A program made the position numbers and the translations under genes. The notes beneath the pieces are model-generated. The model saw only the letters and a list, made by a program, of their open reading frames with translations. It was not told where the DNA came from and did no database searches. Below are positions 18,037 through 26,839 of a stretch of 43,365 bases of DNA, piece by piece. Source of the stretch: Akkermansia sp. GTDB lineage: Bacteria; Verrucomicrobiota; Verrucomicrobiia; Verrucomicrobiales; Akkermansiaceae. The DNA lies in the NCBI RefSeq assembly GCF_020860705.1, contig NZ_JAJBTT010000053.1:1-43365 (forward strand). The letters run 5' to 3'. Positions within the stretch are counted from its first letter, which is position 1. Every line of letters begins with the position of its first letter.

Positions 18037-18632
18037 CCGGACCTCCTTCCCAGCGTTTTCCGGACGTGCCAGAGGCTCAGGAGGCAGCACACGGCCAGAA
18101 TGGCGGCGATATTGAGGTGAAAGACGAAGCTGGCGATGAATGCCCCCGGAACCAGAGCGTTCAACAGGGCGGATTTTCTGCGGAGGATCATCTGCCACAT
18201 GTCCACGACAATGTCCACAATGAGGGCCGCCACCCCTGCCTGCATGCCGCGAAGCACCGCTTCCACGGCGGTGTTGGAGCTGAATGCCTCATACCAGACC
18301 GAGATGAGGGACAGGATCACCAGCGGAGGAATGACGGCTCCCAGGCAGCTGGACACGACGCCGGCCATGCCTGCGGCGCGGTGCCCCGCCAGCGCGGAGA
18401 GGTTGACGGCAATGGCCCCCGGCGTGGATTGGGCGATGGCAGCCATGGACAGAAGTTCCTCTTTGGAGAACAGCTGTTTTTTCCGGACAAAGTATTTGTT
18501 GATCATCGGCACCACGATGTAGCCGCCTCCGAACGTGAAGGCCCCGATGAACAGGTTGATCCAGAACAGCCAGAGGCATCGTTTCACTTGTTCGCCTGTC
18601 ATGTGGTTTGAAGAGGAGGGCGTTGTTGGCAT
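18033..18632 (-). CDS. Chromate transporter family protein (CHR), first half-size subunit
   Basis: 199 residues, also a single CHR domain: FTFGGGYIVVPMINKYFV and IAQSTPGAIAVNLSALAG match the signatures of the partner, and about six hydrophobic segments follow. The ATG at 18632 has GAGG six bases upstream (GAGGCAAC), better than the internal ATG at 18602. It is the first gene of the pair; the two differ in the residue after TPG (A here, P in the partner), consistent with complementary rather than redundant halves. Confidence 0.9.
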   Translation of the reverse strand: MPTTPSSSNHMTGEQVKRCLWLFWINLFIGAFTFGGGYIVVPMINKYFVRKKQLFSKEELLSMAAIAQSTPGAIAVNLSALAGHRAAGMAGVVSSCLGAVIPPLVILSLISVWYEAFSSNTAVEAVLRGMQAGVAALIVDIVVDMWQMILRRKSALLNALVPGAFIASFVFHLNIAAILAVCCLLSLWHVRKTLGRRSG

Positions 18633-18984
18633 GTTGCCTCGGCAGAAGAATGGGGGTAGTTGTTTCTGGGAAAGGGAGGCTGAGGCTCCGGCGTGGTTCC
18701 GTTTTCCCCGGCTGCGGAGGAGTTTTATCTTGTCACAAATGCGAATGGAATTCCATGCCATTACACGGATAAAAGGGAAAAAGAGAGAAAAAATGTTCTC
18801 GTTGCCAACCCAGGGGGATGGTTGCCATGAAGCCCCGCGTATGGCGTGGCGGGCAGTAAACACGAAAAAGTCCGGGAGGCTTTAGCCTGCCGGACGTGAA
18901 GGGAATCGGGAGAACCGGCGGAAGAAAGCCTTTTCTTCCCGTCTGCTTTTGGGTGGAAGAGAAAAGGCGTGGAAGAAGCTGGGG
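18633..18984. other. Intergenic region upstream of the CHR pair
   Basis: No gene seen. It should contain the promoter of the leftward CHR pair and carries the terminator at 18865-18895. Frames on both strands are short and not convincing. Confidence 0.5.
18865..18895 (-). terminator. Terminator for the small gene at 18985-19245
   Basis: An 11-bp stem with one mismatch: GTCCGGGAGGC (18870-18880) and GCCTGCCGGAC (18885-18895), loop TTTA. On the minus strand it is followed by TTTTT (18865-18869). Confidence 0.8.
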
Positions 18985-19245
18985 TCAGCTTTCTTCCTGT
19001 TCCAGTTCCGCCTTACGGGCCAGGATTTTTTTCATGACGGCGTGGCGGTCCCCTTCCGGAATTTCCACGGGGTTGCCGCGGTAGTCGCTGGTCATGGCGG
19101 CCAGGGCGCCCCCCACATGGTGCATGTTGAAGATCGGCAATTTCCAGGTGGAAGGCTTTTCAGGGTCGGGAACGTAGGCGAAATCGGAAGCGGGATGTTC
19201 CTCTCCATCCACTTTTTTCATTTTAGGTTCGTGGTCGCGGTCCAT
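18985..19245 (-). CDS. Small conserved-looking protein, possibly DUF6582-like
   Basis: 86 residues from the ATG at 19245. The segment YVPDPEKPSTWKLPIFNMHHVGGALAA resembles the 'DPEKPSTWKLP' motif found in small phage- and chromosome-encoded proteins (DUF6582-type), of unknown role. The C-terminus is charged and helical (ILARKAELEQEES). A longer form starting at 19314 or 19275 and a shorter one at 19221 are possible, as no start has a clear Shine-Dalgarno site. A strong terminator lies 90 bp downstream, which supports transcription of this strand. Confidence 0.6.
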   Translation of the reverse strand: MDRDHEPKMKKVDGEEHPASDFAYVPDPEKPSTWKLPIFNMHHVGGALAAMTSDYRGNPVEIPEGDRHAVMKKILARKAELEQEES

Positions 19246-19365
19246 AAGGAATGGACAACCGAATCCGCGCGCCATTGTAAAAAAGCTCGGGATAGAACGC
19301 ACAAATCCGTTCATCCGGCGGAAAAACGGATAATTCCCGTCCGGTTTTATTCTTGATGAGGCCTG

Positions 19366-19995
19366 TTATTCCTGCGGGTTCAGAGGGGTCAGTTTCAGAT
19401 TCACCATGCCTCCCGTAAAGTAGTAGACAGGGCTTTTCCTCCCCGGCACGTCCAAGGGTTCCCTTGCCATTTTGGATTCTCCCACCAGGGTGTCATCCAC
19501 TTCCAGTCCGAAGCGTTTAAAGGTTTCCTTATAGGGGGCAAGAAGCTTTTCCTCCCGTACCAGCCTTGCACAGGCAGCCATGTAGTGGCCATCTTTGTTG
19601 GAGACGCGGCTTTTTCCCTCCCGCGCAAGCTGCTTGAATTTTTCCTGAATGTCTTTCGCCCGCCCCAGGGAAAGCGTGGAAAAACGGGTGATTTTTTCCA
19701 GCGGGACACCTTTGGCCTGCTGTTCTTTCAGAAATTGGTCCAGGGCTGAGAGGTAATCTTGCAGCATATAATCTTTTGGATACGGGAAAGAGCTGTCTCT
19801 CAACCAATACGCGGTTTCTTCGCCTGAGTGGGGCCATTCCGTCAGCGTGAATTCGAAGCGGGGCGCCTTTTTTTCTTTTCCCTCCTGTTGAAGGGAATGG
19901 GAGGCTCCGGGAGCCGTTGGTCCAGCCATGGAATTCGGAATGGCCAGCAGGGAAAGGAAAACCGGAAAGATGGCTTGTATAAAGGGAATCCGCAT
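19366..19995 (-). CDS. Exported protein of unknown function
   Basis: 209 residues. The first 24 residues form a signal peptide (IRPF-type positive start, hydrophobic FPVFLSLLAI, cleavage after NSMA). The mature part is soluble, rich in Lys and Glu, with a helical centre (about 80-160) and ends with VYYFTGGMVNLKLTPL. No family recognised. It is divergent from the thioesterase gene with 179 bp between them. Confidence 0.7.
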   Translation of the reverse strand: MRIPFIQAIFPVFLSLLAIPNSMAGPTAPGASHSLQQEGKEKKAPRFEFTLTEWPHSGEETAYWLRDSSFPYPKDYMLQDYLSALDQFLKEQQAKGVPLEKITRFSTLSLGRAKDIQEKFKQLAREGKSRVSNKDGHYMAACARLVREEKLLAPYKETFKRFGLEVDDTLVGESKMAREPLDVPGRKSPVYYFTGGMVNLKLTPLNPQE

Positions 19996-20174
19996 GATTC
20001 TTTCTAACCTGACAACAAACCTATCGTCAATATTTTATTGTTATATACATACGGATTTCGTTCTCCCTGGGGGCGCAGGCCGTGATGGGGCCTGTTTCGC
20101 TTCCGCGTTTTGCTCTTTACAAGAGAGCCGGGATAGATGAGCATAAACACCGTAATTTATAATTATTCTTATTT

Positions 20175-20642
20175 ATGGAAAATACATACCACCATACCCA
20201 GCTTCCGGAAGAGCGCATTCCCGCCTTGCGCGTGGAGCCGATGCCTGCGGATACCAATCAGAGCGGGGAAGTGTTCGGCGGCTGGGTGATGAGCCAGGTG
20301 GACCTGGCGGGAGCCAATACGGCCATGCGTTATGCGCTGAGCCGTTACATCGTGACGCGCGCGGTCAGCAGCCTGACGTTTGAGGCTCCCGTGCTGGTAG
20401 GGGACGTGGTCTCCTTTTATACGGAGATTATCAAGGTGGGGCGCACTTCCATCACCGTAAAGGTGGAGGTGTACGCGGAACGCCTCACGAAGCTCTGCAA
20501 TAACATTGCCAAGATTACGGAGGCGGAACTGGTTTACGTGGCCCTGGGGGCCGACAAGAAGCCGATTACCTTGGAAGAGTCCCGCGCCCAGTTTGCGCAG
20601 TGCTGTTCGATTGAAACGGGGGACAGCGTTTCCTGCTCCTGA
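20175..20642 (+). CDS. Acyl-CoA thioesterase, YciA-like hotdog fold
   Basis: 155 residues with one hotdog domain. The characteristic N-terminal stretch MPADTNQSGEVFGGWVMSQVD holds the catalytic-type Asp and the GGW/MSQVD helix of the YciA/BFIT group; RAVSSLTFEAPVLVGDVVSFY and GRTSITVKVEVYAE follow in the expected order. The family hydrolyses a broad range of acyl-CoAs in the cytoplasm. It is monocistronic: a divergent gene lies upstream and a convergent one downstream. Confidence 0.9.
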   Translation: MENTYHHTQLPEERIPALRVEPMPADTNQSGEVFGGWVMSQVDLAGANTAMRYALSRYIVTRAVSSLTFEAPVLVGDVVSFYTEIIKVGRTSITVKVEVYAERLTKLCNNIAKITEAELVYVALGADKKPITLEESRAQFAQCCSIETGDSVSCS

Positions 20643-20652
20643 CCGGGTGCAG

Positions 20653-20670
20653 GACCGGTTTTTTCCGGTC
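20653..20670. terminator. Bidirectional hairpin between convergent genes
   Basis: GACCGG (20653-20658) pairs with CCGGTC (20665-20670) around a loop of six T. It fills the 28 bp between the ends of the thioesterase and the MFS gene. The T-run is in the loop rather than after the stem, so it is not a classical terminator. Confidence 0.4.
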
Positions 20671-22080
20671 TTACGCCGCTTTTTTCCGTCTGCGGGTGAT
20701 TCCCTTGTTCTTGTCTACCAGGGCGAAGATGAAGGAACTGGCCGCGGCAATGATGCCGATGGTGACGAAGGTGGCGTGGAAGGCGGCTTTCACGGCGTCT
20801 CCGGATGTGGCCGAATGGCCGCCGAAGCTGTCAAGCAGCAGGGAAGCCGCGGCAATGCTGATGGCGATGGACAGCTGCATGATGGTGGAGAGCAGGGAAT
20901 TGCCGCTGCTGGCGTCTGCGTTGGGGAGGTCAATCAGCGTCAGGGTGTTCATGCAGGTGAATTGGATGGAGTTGGCTCCACCCAGCAGCGCGAGCATCCC
21001 CAGCAGCGTCAGTTCATGGGTGCCTGGGCCGATGAAGTAGAAGGCCGCCAGCAGTGATCCGATGGTAAAGGTATTGATCACCATGATGTTCCGGTAGCCG
21101 AATTTGCCGAGCAGGCGCGGAGCGAACGTTTTTGCCAGCAGGTTGCTCAGCGCCAGGGGAATCAGGGACATGCCGGACTGGAGGGCGGAGTAGCCCAGGA
21201 CCACCTGGAAAAATAACGGAATCAGGTAGGGCAGGCAGCTGCCCCCCAGGCGGCACACGATGTTTCCGGCGATGCCGATGGCGAAGTTCCTGATGCGGAA
21301 CAGGGACGGGCTGAAGATGGGCGCTTCCGAACGGAACGCCAGCACCCAGTACAGGAGTTGCAGTATACCTCCGGCAGCCATGAGCAGGGTCATACGCATC
21401 TTGTCGGCTGCGCCTCCTGCGGAGGAGAGCCCCATGGTGACCAGGACGGCGGAGGAAGAGAAGAGGAGGAAGCCCGGCCAGTCGAATTTCTGTTCCCTGA
21501 CCGCTTTCAGGTCCGGCATCAGCTTCCAGGTGGCCCACAGGCCCGCAAGGCCCACCGGGATGTTGATCAGGAAAATCCAGTGCCAGGAGGCGTATTGGAC
21601 GATGATGCCGCCCAGCACCGGACCCAGAAGGGGACCCAGCAGCGCCGGAATCGTTACAATATTCAGGACGTTCACGAACATGGAACGCGGATAGGAGCGC
21701 AGGACGACCAGGCGCCCCACTGGCATCAGGAAGGCTCCCCCTATACCCTGGATGACGCGGCAGGCCGTCATCATGGAGACGGAGGTGGAGAGGGCGCAGA
21801 GCAGGGACCCCACGGAGAAAACGGAAATGGCAAAGAGGAAGGTGCGGCGTGAGCCCATCTTGTCGGATACCCACCCGGAAGCCGGAATCAGGACGCAGAC
21901 GGTGAGCATGTAGGCCGTTACCAGGGAGTGAAGCTGCAGCGGATGGCTGTGAAAGCTGCGGGCGATGGTGGGGATGGCCGTATTCAGAATGGTGGCGTCC
22001 AGCATCTGCATGAAAAATGCCGATGCCACCAGAAAGGGCAGATAGCGCAGGGCTTTTGAAGATGTCGGCAGTTTTTCCAT
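20671..22080 (-). CDS. MFS multidrug exporter of the DHA2 type (MdtD-like)
   Basis: 469 residues, with about 14 hydrophobic segments. DATILNTAIPTIA in the first helix, GWVSDKMGSRRTF in the loop 2-3 (motif A) and VIQGIGGAFLMPVGRLVVLR in helix 4 are diagnostic of DHA2 drug:proton antiporters, and GPLLGPVLGGIIVQYASWHWIFLIN corresponds to motif C. The ATG at 22080 gives a normal short N-terminus; the longer frame to 22272 is proline/arginine rich and out of family. Substrate unknown. It lies 118 bp downstream of the acyltransferase gene, same strand. Confidence 0.9.
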   Translation of the reverse strand: MEKLPTSSKALRYLPFLVASAFFMQMLDATILNTAIPTIARSFHSHPLQLHSLVTAYMLTVCVLIPASGWVSDKMGSRRTFLFAISVFSVGSLLCALSTSVSMMTACRVIQGIGGAFLMPVGRLVVLRSYPRSMFVNVLNIVTIPALLGPLLGPVLGGIIVQYASWHWIFLINIPVGLAGLWATWKLMPDLKAVREQKFDWPGFLLFSSSAVLVTMGLSSAGGAADKMRMTLLMAAGGILQLLYWVLAFRSEAPIFSPSLFRIRNFAIGIAGNIVCRLGGSCLPYLIPLFFQVVLGYSALQSGMSLIPLALSNLLAKTFAPRLLGKFGYRNIMVINTFTIGSLLAAFYFIGPGTHELTLLGMLALLGGANSIQFTCMNTLTLIDLPNADASSGNSLLSTIMQLSIAISIAAASLLLDSFGGHSATSGDAVKAAFHATFVTIGIIAAASSFIFALVDKNKGITRRRKKAA

Positions 22081-22198
22081 GGAAGACCGCCGCCAGTATC
22101 CGGCTGGGCCGCTTTGGGGGCAAGGCAGATGTTTGTCCGGCTGCCTCCGCTGTTGTTCCGGGCATTCCCGGTGGAGCCGCCGTGCCTGCGGCTCCGTT

Positions 22199-23356
22199 TT
22201 ACGCTTGGGGCGGTTCCTGTGCGCGCCGTGCGAGCACACGCCTGGAGAGCCACGCGCGTACGGGTTCGTCATAAAGCTTCAGACATCCGTAGGCTACGGC
22301 GATGCAGAGGAAAAGCACTCCAACTGCCACGGGCAGAGCGCTGGAAAGAGGCGCTTCCGCATCGTGCACCCAGGCCAGGTAGAGGTAGACAATGGGATAA
22401 TGGGTGATGTAAAGGGGGTAGGAGATGTTTCCCAGAAACCGGCTGGCTTTGGAGGAAATGTCTCCGGGGATGTCGCTGGCTCCCAGGAAGACCACCGCGG
22501 GGAAAATGACGATGATGCAGAAGGCGTCATACAGACCGTTCAGGTGGAAGTGCTCCGCTCCGCCCACGTGCGGCATGGCCAGGGCGGCCGCCAGAAGCAG
22601 GCTGCACCACCAGAAGCCGTGCCTGATCCGGCCGGGTTTGCACAGCCGGTACAGGAGCAGGCCCCCGAAGAAGGGGAACATGAGCCGCGTCAGCCCTATC
22701 CGGCACTGTTCCACGTCCAGCGTCCAGCCGCCGATGTTGTTTCCCTGCGTGTAGCATTGGTGAATGAGGACGCAGGCCGCCATGAACACCAGGACGGCCA
22801 GCCATTTAATGGTGAACTTCCTGATGAACAAGGCATAAAGGATATTGGCGATATATTCGAAAAAGAGGGACCAGGCCGGCCCGTTCAGCGGGTGCATTTC
22901 CGACCATCCCCGCACGTCCAGAGAAACGGGGACGGGAAGCAGCGTAAAGCCCACGGTCATGACCAGCAGCATTTTCCATACGGGGGTTTGTTCGATGTTC
23001 GGGAAAATTTCAGAACCCTGGAAATAAAAAAGGGCCCCACCCAGCAGCATGCCCATGACCACCATGGGCTGAAGGCGCACCAGCCTTCGCTTGCAGAAAT
23101 CCCATAAGCTCATTTTTCCCCATCGGTCGTCATAAGCGTATCCGATAACGAACCCGGACAGCATGAAGAAGAAATCCACGGCCAGATAGCCGTGATTGAT
23201 AATCTGGTCCGTGTGGAACTGGAAGTCCTTGACGCTTCCTTCAAGCATATGGAACAGAACCACCATGACGGCTGCCACGCCGCGCAGGCCGTCCAGGGCG
23301 GCATAATGCGGTTTGGGAGCCAGGACGGAAGGAGAGAGGGCGACCGGAGAGCTCAT
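22199..23356 (-). CDS. Acyltransferase-3 family membrane protein (OafA/YrhL-like)
   Basis: 385 residues, with about ten hydrophobic segments. The conserved opening HYAALDGLRGVAAVMVVLFHM holds the catalytic-type histidine, and FFFMLSGFVIGYAY and FLGNISYPLYITHYPI are the other family hallmarks. These enzymes carry acyl groups across the membrane to modify polysaccharide, lipid or peptidoglycan. There is no attached SGNH domain. The acceptor here cannot be read from the context, as no polysaccharide genes are adjacent. Confidence 0.9.
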   Translation of the reverse strand: MSSPVALSPSVLAPKPHYAALDGLRGVAAVMVVLFHMLEGSVKDFQFHTDQIINHGYLAVDFFFMLSGFVIGYAYDDRWGKMSLWDFCKRRLVRLQPMVVMGMLLGGALFYFQGSEIFPNIEQTPVWKMLLVMTVGFTLLPVPVSLDVRGWSEMHPLNGPAWSLFFEYIANILYALFIRKFTIKWLAVLVFMAACVLIHQCYTQGNNIGGWTLDVEQCRIGLTRLMFPFFGGLLLYRLCKPGRIRHGFWWCSLLLAAALAMPHVGGAEHFHLNGLYDAFCIIVIFPAVVFLGASDIPGDISSKASRFLGNISYPLYITHYPIVYLYLAWVHDAEAPLSSALPVAVGVLFLCIAVAYGCLKLYDEPVRAWLSRRVLARRAQEPPQA

Positions 23357-23562
23357 GGTATATAGTACGGTAAAAAATGATGGTGCTTACATAAAATGGA
23401 CTGTATTTGCCTTGCGGGCGGCCGCAGTCCCCGGAAAGGCCCTTCCCGGGAAACCCCTCTGGTCCGGTTTGTACTAAAGAGGCTTGCCGGCAGACGGACG
23501 GACCGCTCCCTATCCTCCACAGACGGGGTAGGACGTAAAGAAAAATGATGAGGCATGTTTTT

Positions 23563-23585
23563 CCGGCGCCCTTTCAAGGCGCCGG
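23563..23585. repeat. Perfect 8-bp hairpin after the secreted-protein gene
   Basis: CCGGCGCC (23563-23570) and GGCGCCGG (23578-23585) with loop CTTTCAA. It lies 25 bp past the stop of the leftward gene. There is no T-run after it on the minus strand (AAAAA instead), so it may stabilise the 3' end of the message rather than terminate it. Confidence 0.5.
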
Positions 23586-23609
23586 GTGCCGCGGAAGGCA
23601 GGAAGGCCT

Positions 23610-24500
23610 TTATGGAGCCGGTGTGAGCACAACGGACTTTGTTTCCGCCCCGCTGGTGATTCCTTTGATCGTCAGGGTGCATTTTCCCGGCGGCAGCGTA
23701 AGGGTGCCGGGAGAGTATTTGACGAACCGGGACCAGCCGCCGGTTCCCGGAAAGGTGAATTCCGTCAATTGATCATTGACGGAATAGCCTATCTTGAAGA
23801 GGGTGGAAGCCGCGCTGGCAATGGCATAATCCGTCGTTACCGTATAGGTTCCTTCTTCTTTGGTGTAGATGTCCCAGCTGACGGAATTGAAATGGGACAG
23901 GATGATGAATTTTCCCACGTCTTTTGCCAGAGCGCGCGTGACGAGGCAGTTTTCAGGCAGAAGCGTGATTTTACCGCTTGCCCCCGGCTGAACCACCGGG
24001 AAGATGGCAGCGGGAATCAGCCTGATATAGCGGAGGTAAATGCCATCCCTCCCTTTTTTCTTGAGGGTGAAGGTTTGTTTCCCCTTGGTCAGGTTCATGC
24101 GGCCAATATGGTAGATTCCCCCATCGGCTGCGCCGCCGCCGGAAGTTGGCACTTTCCACAGGAAAGGGGCGCTGCTGCCGCATTTCAACTCATATTGGGC
24201 AGAGGCGGAGGCGGTCCAGGGGAACGTGTACCAGGTTTCGATGATGTATTCCCCGTCATTGGGGATATTGACTTCCCAGCTGCCGCCGGAGTCCTTCTTG
24301 GCCATGCTGGCGATAAATTTATTGGAATTGATTTTTGCCAGCTTGCTGTCCACAAGATCGGCGTCTTCCGCCTTCATCAGGACGGCTTTTCCCTTAATGA
24401 TGCCGGAGCTGGCTGTTTTAATCAGGCCTTCCGCCGGGAATTTGGCTTGTACGGTCCCGCAAATCAGAAGAGGTACGAACAGCGTCAACAGTAATTTCAT
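23610..24500 (-). CDS. Exported protein with two tandem beta-sandwich (CBM6-like) domains
   Basis: 296 residues. The signal peptide is MKLLLTLFVPLLICGTVQA. Two similar halves follow: roughly residues 20-160 (SWEVNIPNDGEYIIETWY, then GRDGIYLRYIRLIPA) and 165-296 (SWDIYTKEEGTYTVTTDY, then a closing KSVVLTP). This spacing of a 'W-x-V/I...G-x-Y' strand and a final 'I-R/V-L-x-P' strand is like CBM6/35-type carbohydrate-binding or putative alpha-fucosidase accessory modules. There is no catalytic domain. Binding of host glycans is a guess from the fold. Confidence 0.7.
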   Translation of the reverse strand: MKLLLTLFVPLLICGTVQAKFPAEGLIKTASSGIIKGKAVLMKAEDADLVDSKLAKINSNKFIASMAKKDSGGSWEVNIPNDGEYIIETWYTFPWTASASAQYELKCGSSAPFLWKVPTSGGGAADGGIYHIGRMNLTKGKQTFTLKKKGRDGIYLRYIRLIPAAIFPVVQPGASGKITLLPENCLVTRALAKDVGKFIILSHFNSVSWDIYTKEEGTYTVTTDYAIASAASTLFKIGYSVNDQLTEFTFPGTGGWSRFVKYSPGTLTLPPGKCTLTIKGITSGAETKSVVLTPAP

Positions 24501-24831
24501 GTTAGATATGGATGGTTGGAGTTGAAAAACAGAGATAAATCTCTTTCTTCCTTGTCCTGCAAGATCTGATTATGGTCAATAAAAAAATGGAAGATTTTCC
24601 GTGTTCTTCCCGAGAGAAGCAATTATTTAAGAATGACCGGAAACTCTTATTGCAGTTGATTTCCGGGTGCGGGCGGAATTCCTTCCGAATAGAGGGAATG
24701 TGATGAGCATGGCAACGCGGAAAATAGCGGCCACTCAGAGAGATGGGCTTTCTTGTGAACTGCCTGTCCGCGGGAACGTCAAAAAGCGGCAGTATTTTTT
24801 CCCGCTGGCGTGGGGTAACCTGCTGTGTCCG
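24501..24831. other. Intergenic region
   Basis: No gene supported. It holds the promoter of the leftward exported-protein gene, a small near-palindrome AGAGATAAATCTCT (24531-24544), and a possible terminator for the dehydrogenase on the minus strand: AGCGG (24785-24789) with CCGCT (24802-24806), then TTTT. Confidence 0.45.
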
Positions 24832-25854
24832 CTAGAGGGACTGGAGCGATACGCGGTTTTCCAGCGGCTTGCCTTCCAGAAAATCCCGGATATTGTGCAG
24901 GGTGACCTCCGCGATGTTGTGCAGGGCCTCCTTCGTGAAAAAACCCTGATGGGAAGTCAGGATGACGTTGTTGAAGGAGAGCAGGCGCGCCAGGGTATCA
25001 TCATCAATAATCCTGTCGGACTTGTCTTCGTAAAAATATTCCCCTTCCTCTTCATAGACGTCCAGCCCGGCAGACCCCACTTTTTTTGATTTCAGACCGT
25101 CAATCAGCGCATCCGTGTGAATCAGCTTGCCGCGTCCTGTGTTGATGATCATGACGCCGTCCTTCATTTTTCCGATGGAGTCCGTATTGATCAGGTATTC
25201 CGTTTCCGGGGTGAGAGGGCAGTGCAGGGAGATGATGTCGGAGCGTGCGTACAGGTCCTCCAGCGTGGTGTATGTAATGCCGGCTTCTTCCGCAAAGCGC
25301 TGGTCAGGGTACGGATCGTAAGCCAGGATGTTCATGCCGAATCCCTTGAGGATGCGAATGAGAATTCGGGCGATCTTCCCCGTTCCGATGATTCCGGCCG
25401 TTTTCCCATGCATGTCAAAGCCCATCAGGCCGTGCAGGGAAAAATTGCCGTCCCTGGTGCGCCAGTAGGCACGGTGGATCTTGCGGTTCAGGGCCAGCAT
25501 CAGGGCCACGGCGTGTTCCGCTACCGCATAGGGGGAGTATTGGGGCACCCGGACGACGGGCAGTTGCTCTTCTTCCGCCGCTTTCAAGTCCACGTTGTTG
25601 AATCCGGCGCAGCGCAGGGCCAGCAGTTTGACGCCGTTTTCCTTCAGGCTCCGGATCACTTCCCGGTCTGCCGTGTCGTTGACGAAAATGCATGCCACGT
25701 CCATGCCGCGGGTCAGCGGTACGCTGTCCGGAGTGAGATGCCCCTTGAAATAGCGGATGTCGTAATGGAATTCGCGCTCGTTGATCGGGTTGAAGGATTC
25801 CCGGTCGTAGGGTTTGGCGTCAAAGAACGCAATGCGGCATGGCTGGTCGGTCAT
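24832..25854 (-). CDS. D-2-hydroxyacid dehydrogenase, D-lactate dehydrogenase-like
   Basis: 340 residues. It has the D-isomer 2-hydroxyacid dehydrogenase fold, with a catalytic domain split around an NAD domain (GIIGTGKIARI at about 153-163). The catalytic Arg sits in ALRCAGFNNVDL, the Glu in the region near LDVYEEEGEYFYED, and the His in SHQGFFT. The YFYEDKSD insertion matches the LdhA group, which reduces pyruvate to D-lactate with NADH. It starts 16 bp after the phosphoglycerate mutase gene on the same strand, so the two are probably one operon linking lower glycolysis to fermentation. Confidence 0.88.
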   Translation of the reverse strand: MTDQPCRIAFFDAKPYDRESFNPINEREFHYDIRYFKGHLTPDSVPLTRGMDVACIFVNDTADREVIRSLKENGVKLLALRCAGFNNVDLKAAEEEQLPVVRVPQYSPYAVAEHAVALMLALNRKIHRAYWRTRDGNFSLHGLMGFDMHGKTAGIIGTGKIARILIRILKGFGMNILAYDPYPDQRFAEEAGITYTTLEDLYARSDIISLHCPLTPETEYLINTDSIGKMKDGVMIINTGRGKLIHTDALIDGLKSKKVGSAGLDVYEEEGEYFYEDKSDRIIDDDTLARLLSFNNVILTSHQGFFTKEALHNIAEVTLHNIRDFLEGKPLENRVSLQSL

Positions 25855-25870
25855 ATGGAATGAATGGAGG

Positions 25871-26635
25871 TTAGGCGGTTGGCGGTTTTTTCCCCGCGCT
25901 TCCCTGGTTGGCGACGGCTTCCATGCGTTTGCGGATTTCTTCCGGATCCCCCAGAAAGTAGTCTTTCTCCAGGTTCAGGGAATCGTCAAATTCAAACACG
26001 TAGGGAATGGCAGTGGGCAGGTTCAGGGAAAGGAGCTGTTCGTTAGGGATGTGTTTCAAATACTTGATCATGCCGCGCAGTGTGTTGCCGTGGGCTACGA
26101 TCAGGATGTTGTCCACTGTCCGGAGGGAGGGGAAAATGGTTCCCTCCCAGTAGGGCATCATGCGGTCAATCGCATCCTTCAGGGATTCTGTCCGCGGAAG
26201 CTCATGATCCGGGATGCCCTTGTAGCGGGGGTCCCATCTGGGGTTGGCGGGATCGTCCTCCGCCACGGGAGGGGGAGCCACGTCATAGCTGCGGCGCCAG
26301 ACCAGCACCTGCTCGTCTCCGTATTTTTCAGCCGTTTCACTCTTGTTCAGGCCCTGAAGCATGCCGTAGTGCTTTTCATTCAGCCGCCAGCTCTTGGCGA
26401 CGGGAAGCCAGTCCTGGTCCAGACGGTCCAGCACGCAGTTGAGCGTTTTTACGGCGCGCTTGAGATAGGAAGTATAAGCCTGGTCAAAAGCCATGCCCTT
26501 GTCTTTTAACAGATCGCCTGCATGGTTCGCTTCCTCCACTCCCCGTTCCGTCAGGTCCACGTCCGTCCATCCGGTAAATCTGTTTTCACGATTCCACGTG
26601 CTTTCTCCATGGCGCAGAAGAACAATTGTTTTCAT
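25871..26635 (-). CDS. gpmA: 2,3-bisphosphoglycerate-dependent phosphoglycerate mutase
   Basis: 254 residues, normal length for the dimeric/tetrameric enzyme that interconverts 3- and 2-phosphoglycerate. The phosphohistidine motif [10 protein letters not shown] is at residues 5-14, [12 protein letters not shown] follows, and the second histidine lies in [10 protein letters not shown]. All catalytic residues are present. The ATG at 26635 places the RHG motif at the usual distance from the start; longer frames upstream run into the divergent promoter region. Co-transcribed with the downstream dehydrogenase. Confidence 0.95.
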   Translation of the reverse strand: MKTIVLLRHGESTWNRENRFTGWTDVDLTERGVEEANHAGDLLKDKGMAFDQAYTSYLKRAVKTLNCVLDRLDQDWLPVAKSWRLNEKHYGMLQGLNKSETAEKYGDEQVLVWRRSYDVAPPPVAEDDPANPRWDPRYKGIPDHELPRTESLKDAIDRMMPYWEGTIFPSLRTVDNILIVAHGNTLRGMIKYLKHIPNEQLLSLNLPTAIPYVFEFDDSLNLEKDYFLGDPEEIRKRMEAVANQGSAGKKPPTA

Positions 26636-26839
26636 TTCTCTGAATTTAGACACATGGCTTCCGGCATTCGCGCAAAGGAATTCCGGTACATGACATAAAA
26701 TTACAGCTTCCTGGATGGGAAAAAATCGTGTTATCCAGTTCCTGAAGCCTGGTGAAGAAGGGAAGGGGAAGCCCGCAAATGCGGCGGGACATGTAAGATT
26801 GTGATTGGCAACCCTCTTTAAATGGATTAACAGTTCTCC

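Noticed and set aside
20506..21057. Plus-strand frame crossing the thioesterase and exporter genes
   Set aside because: Out of frame with the thioesterase and antisense to the exporter.
26636..26839. Extension of the phosphoglycerate mutase upstream to 27148
   Set aside because: It would run antisense into the signal peptide and start of the GH35 gene; the RHG motif position fixes the start at 26635.
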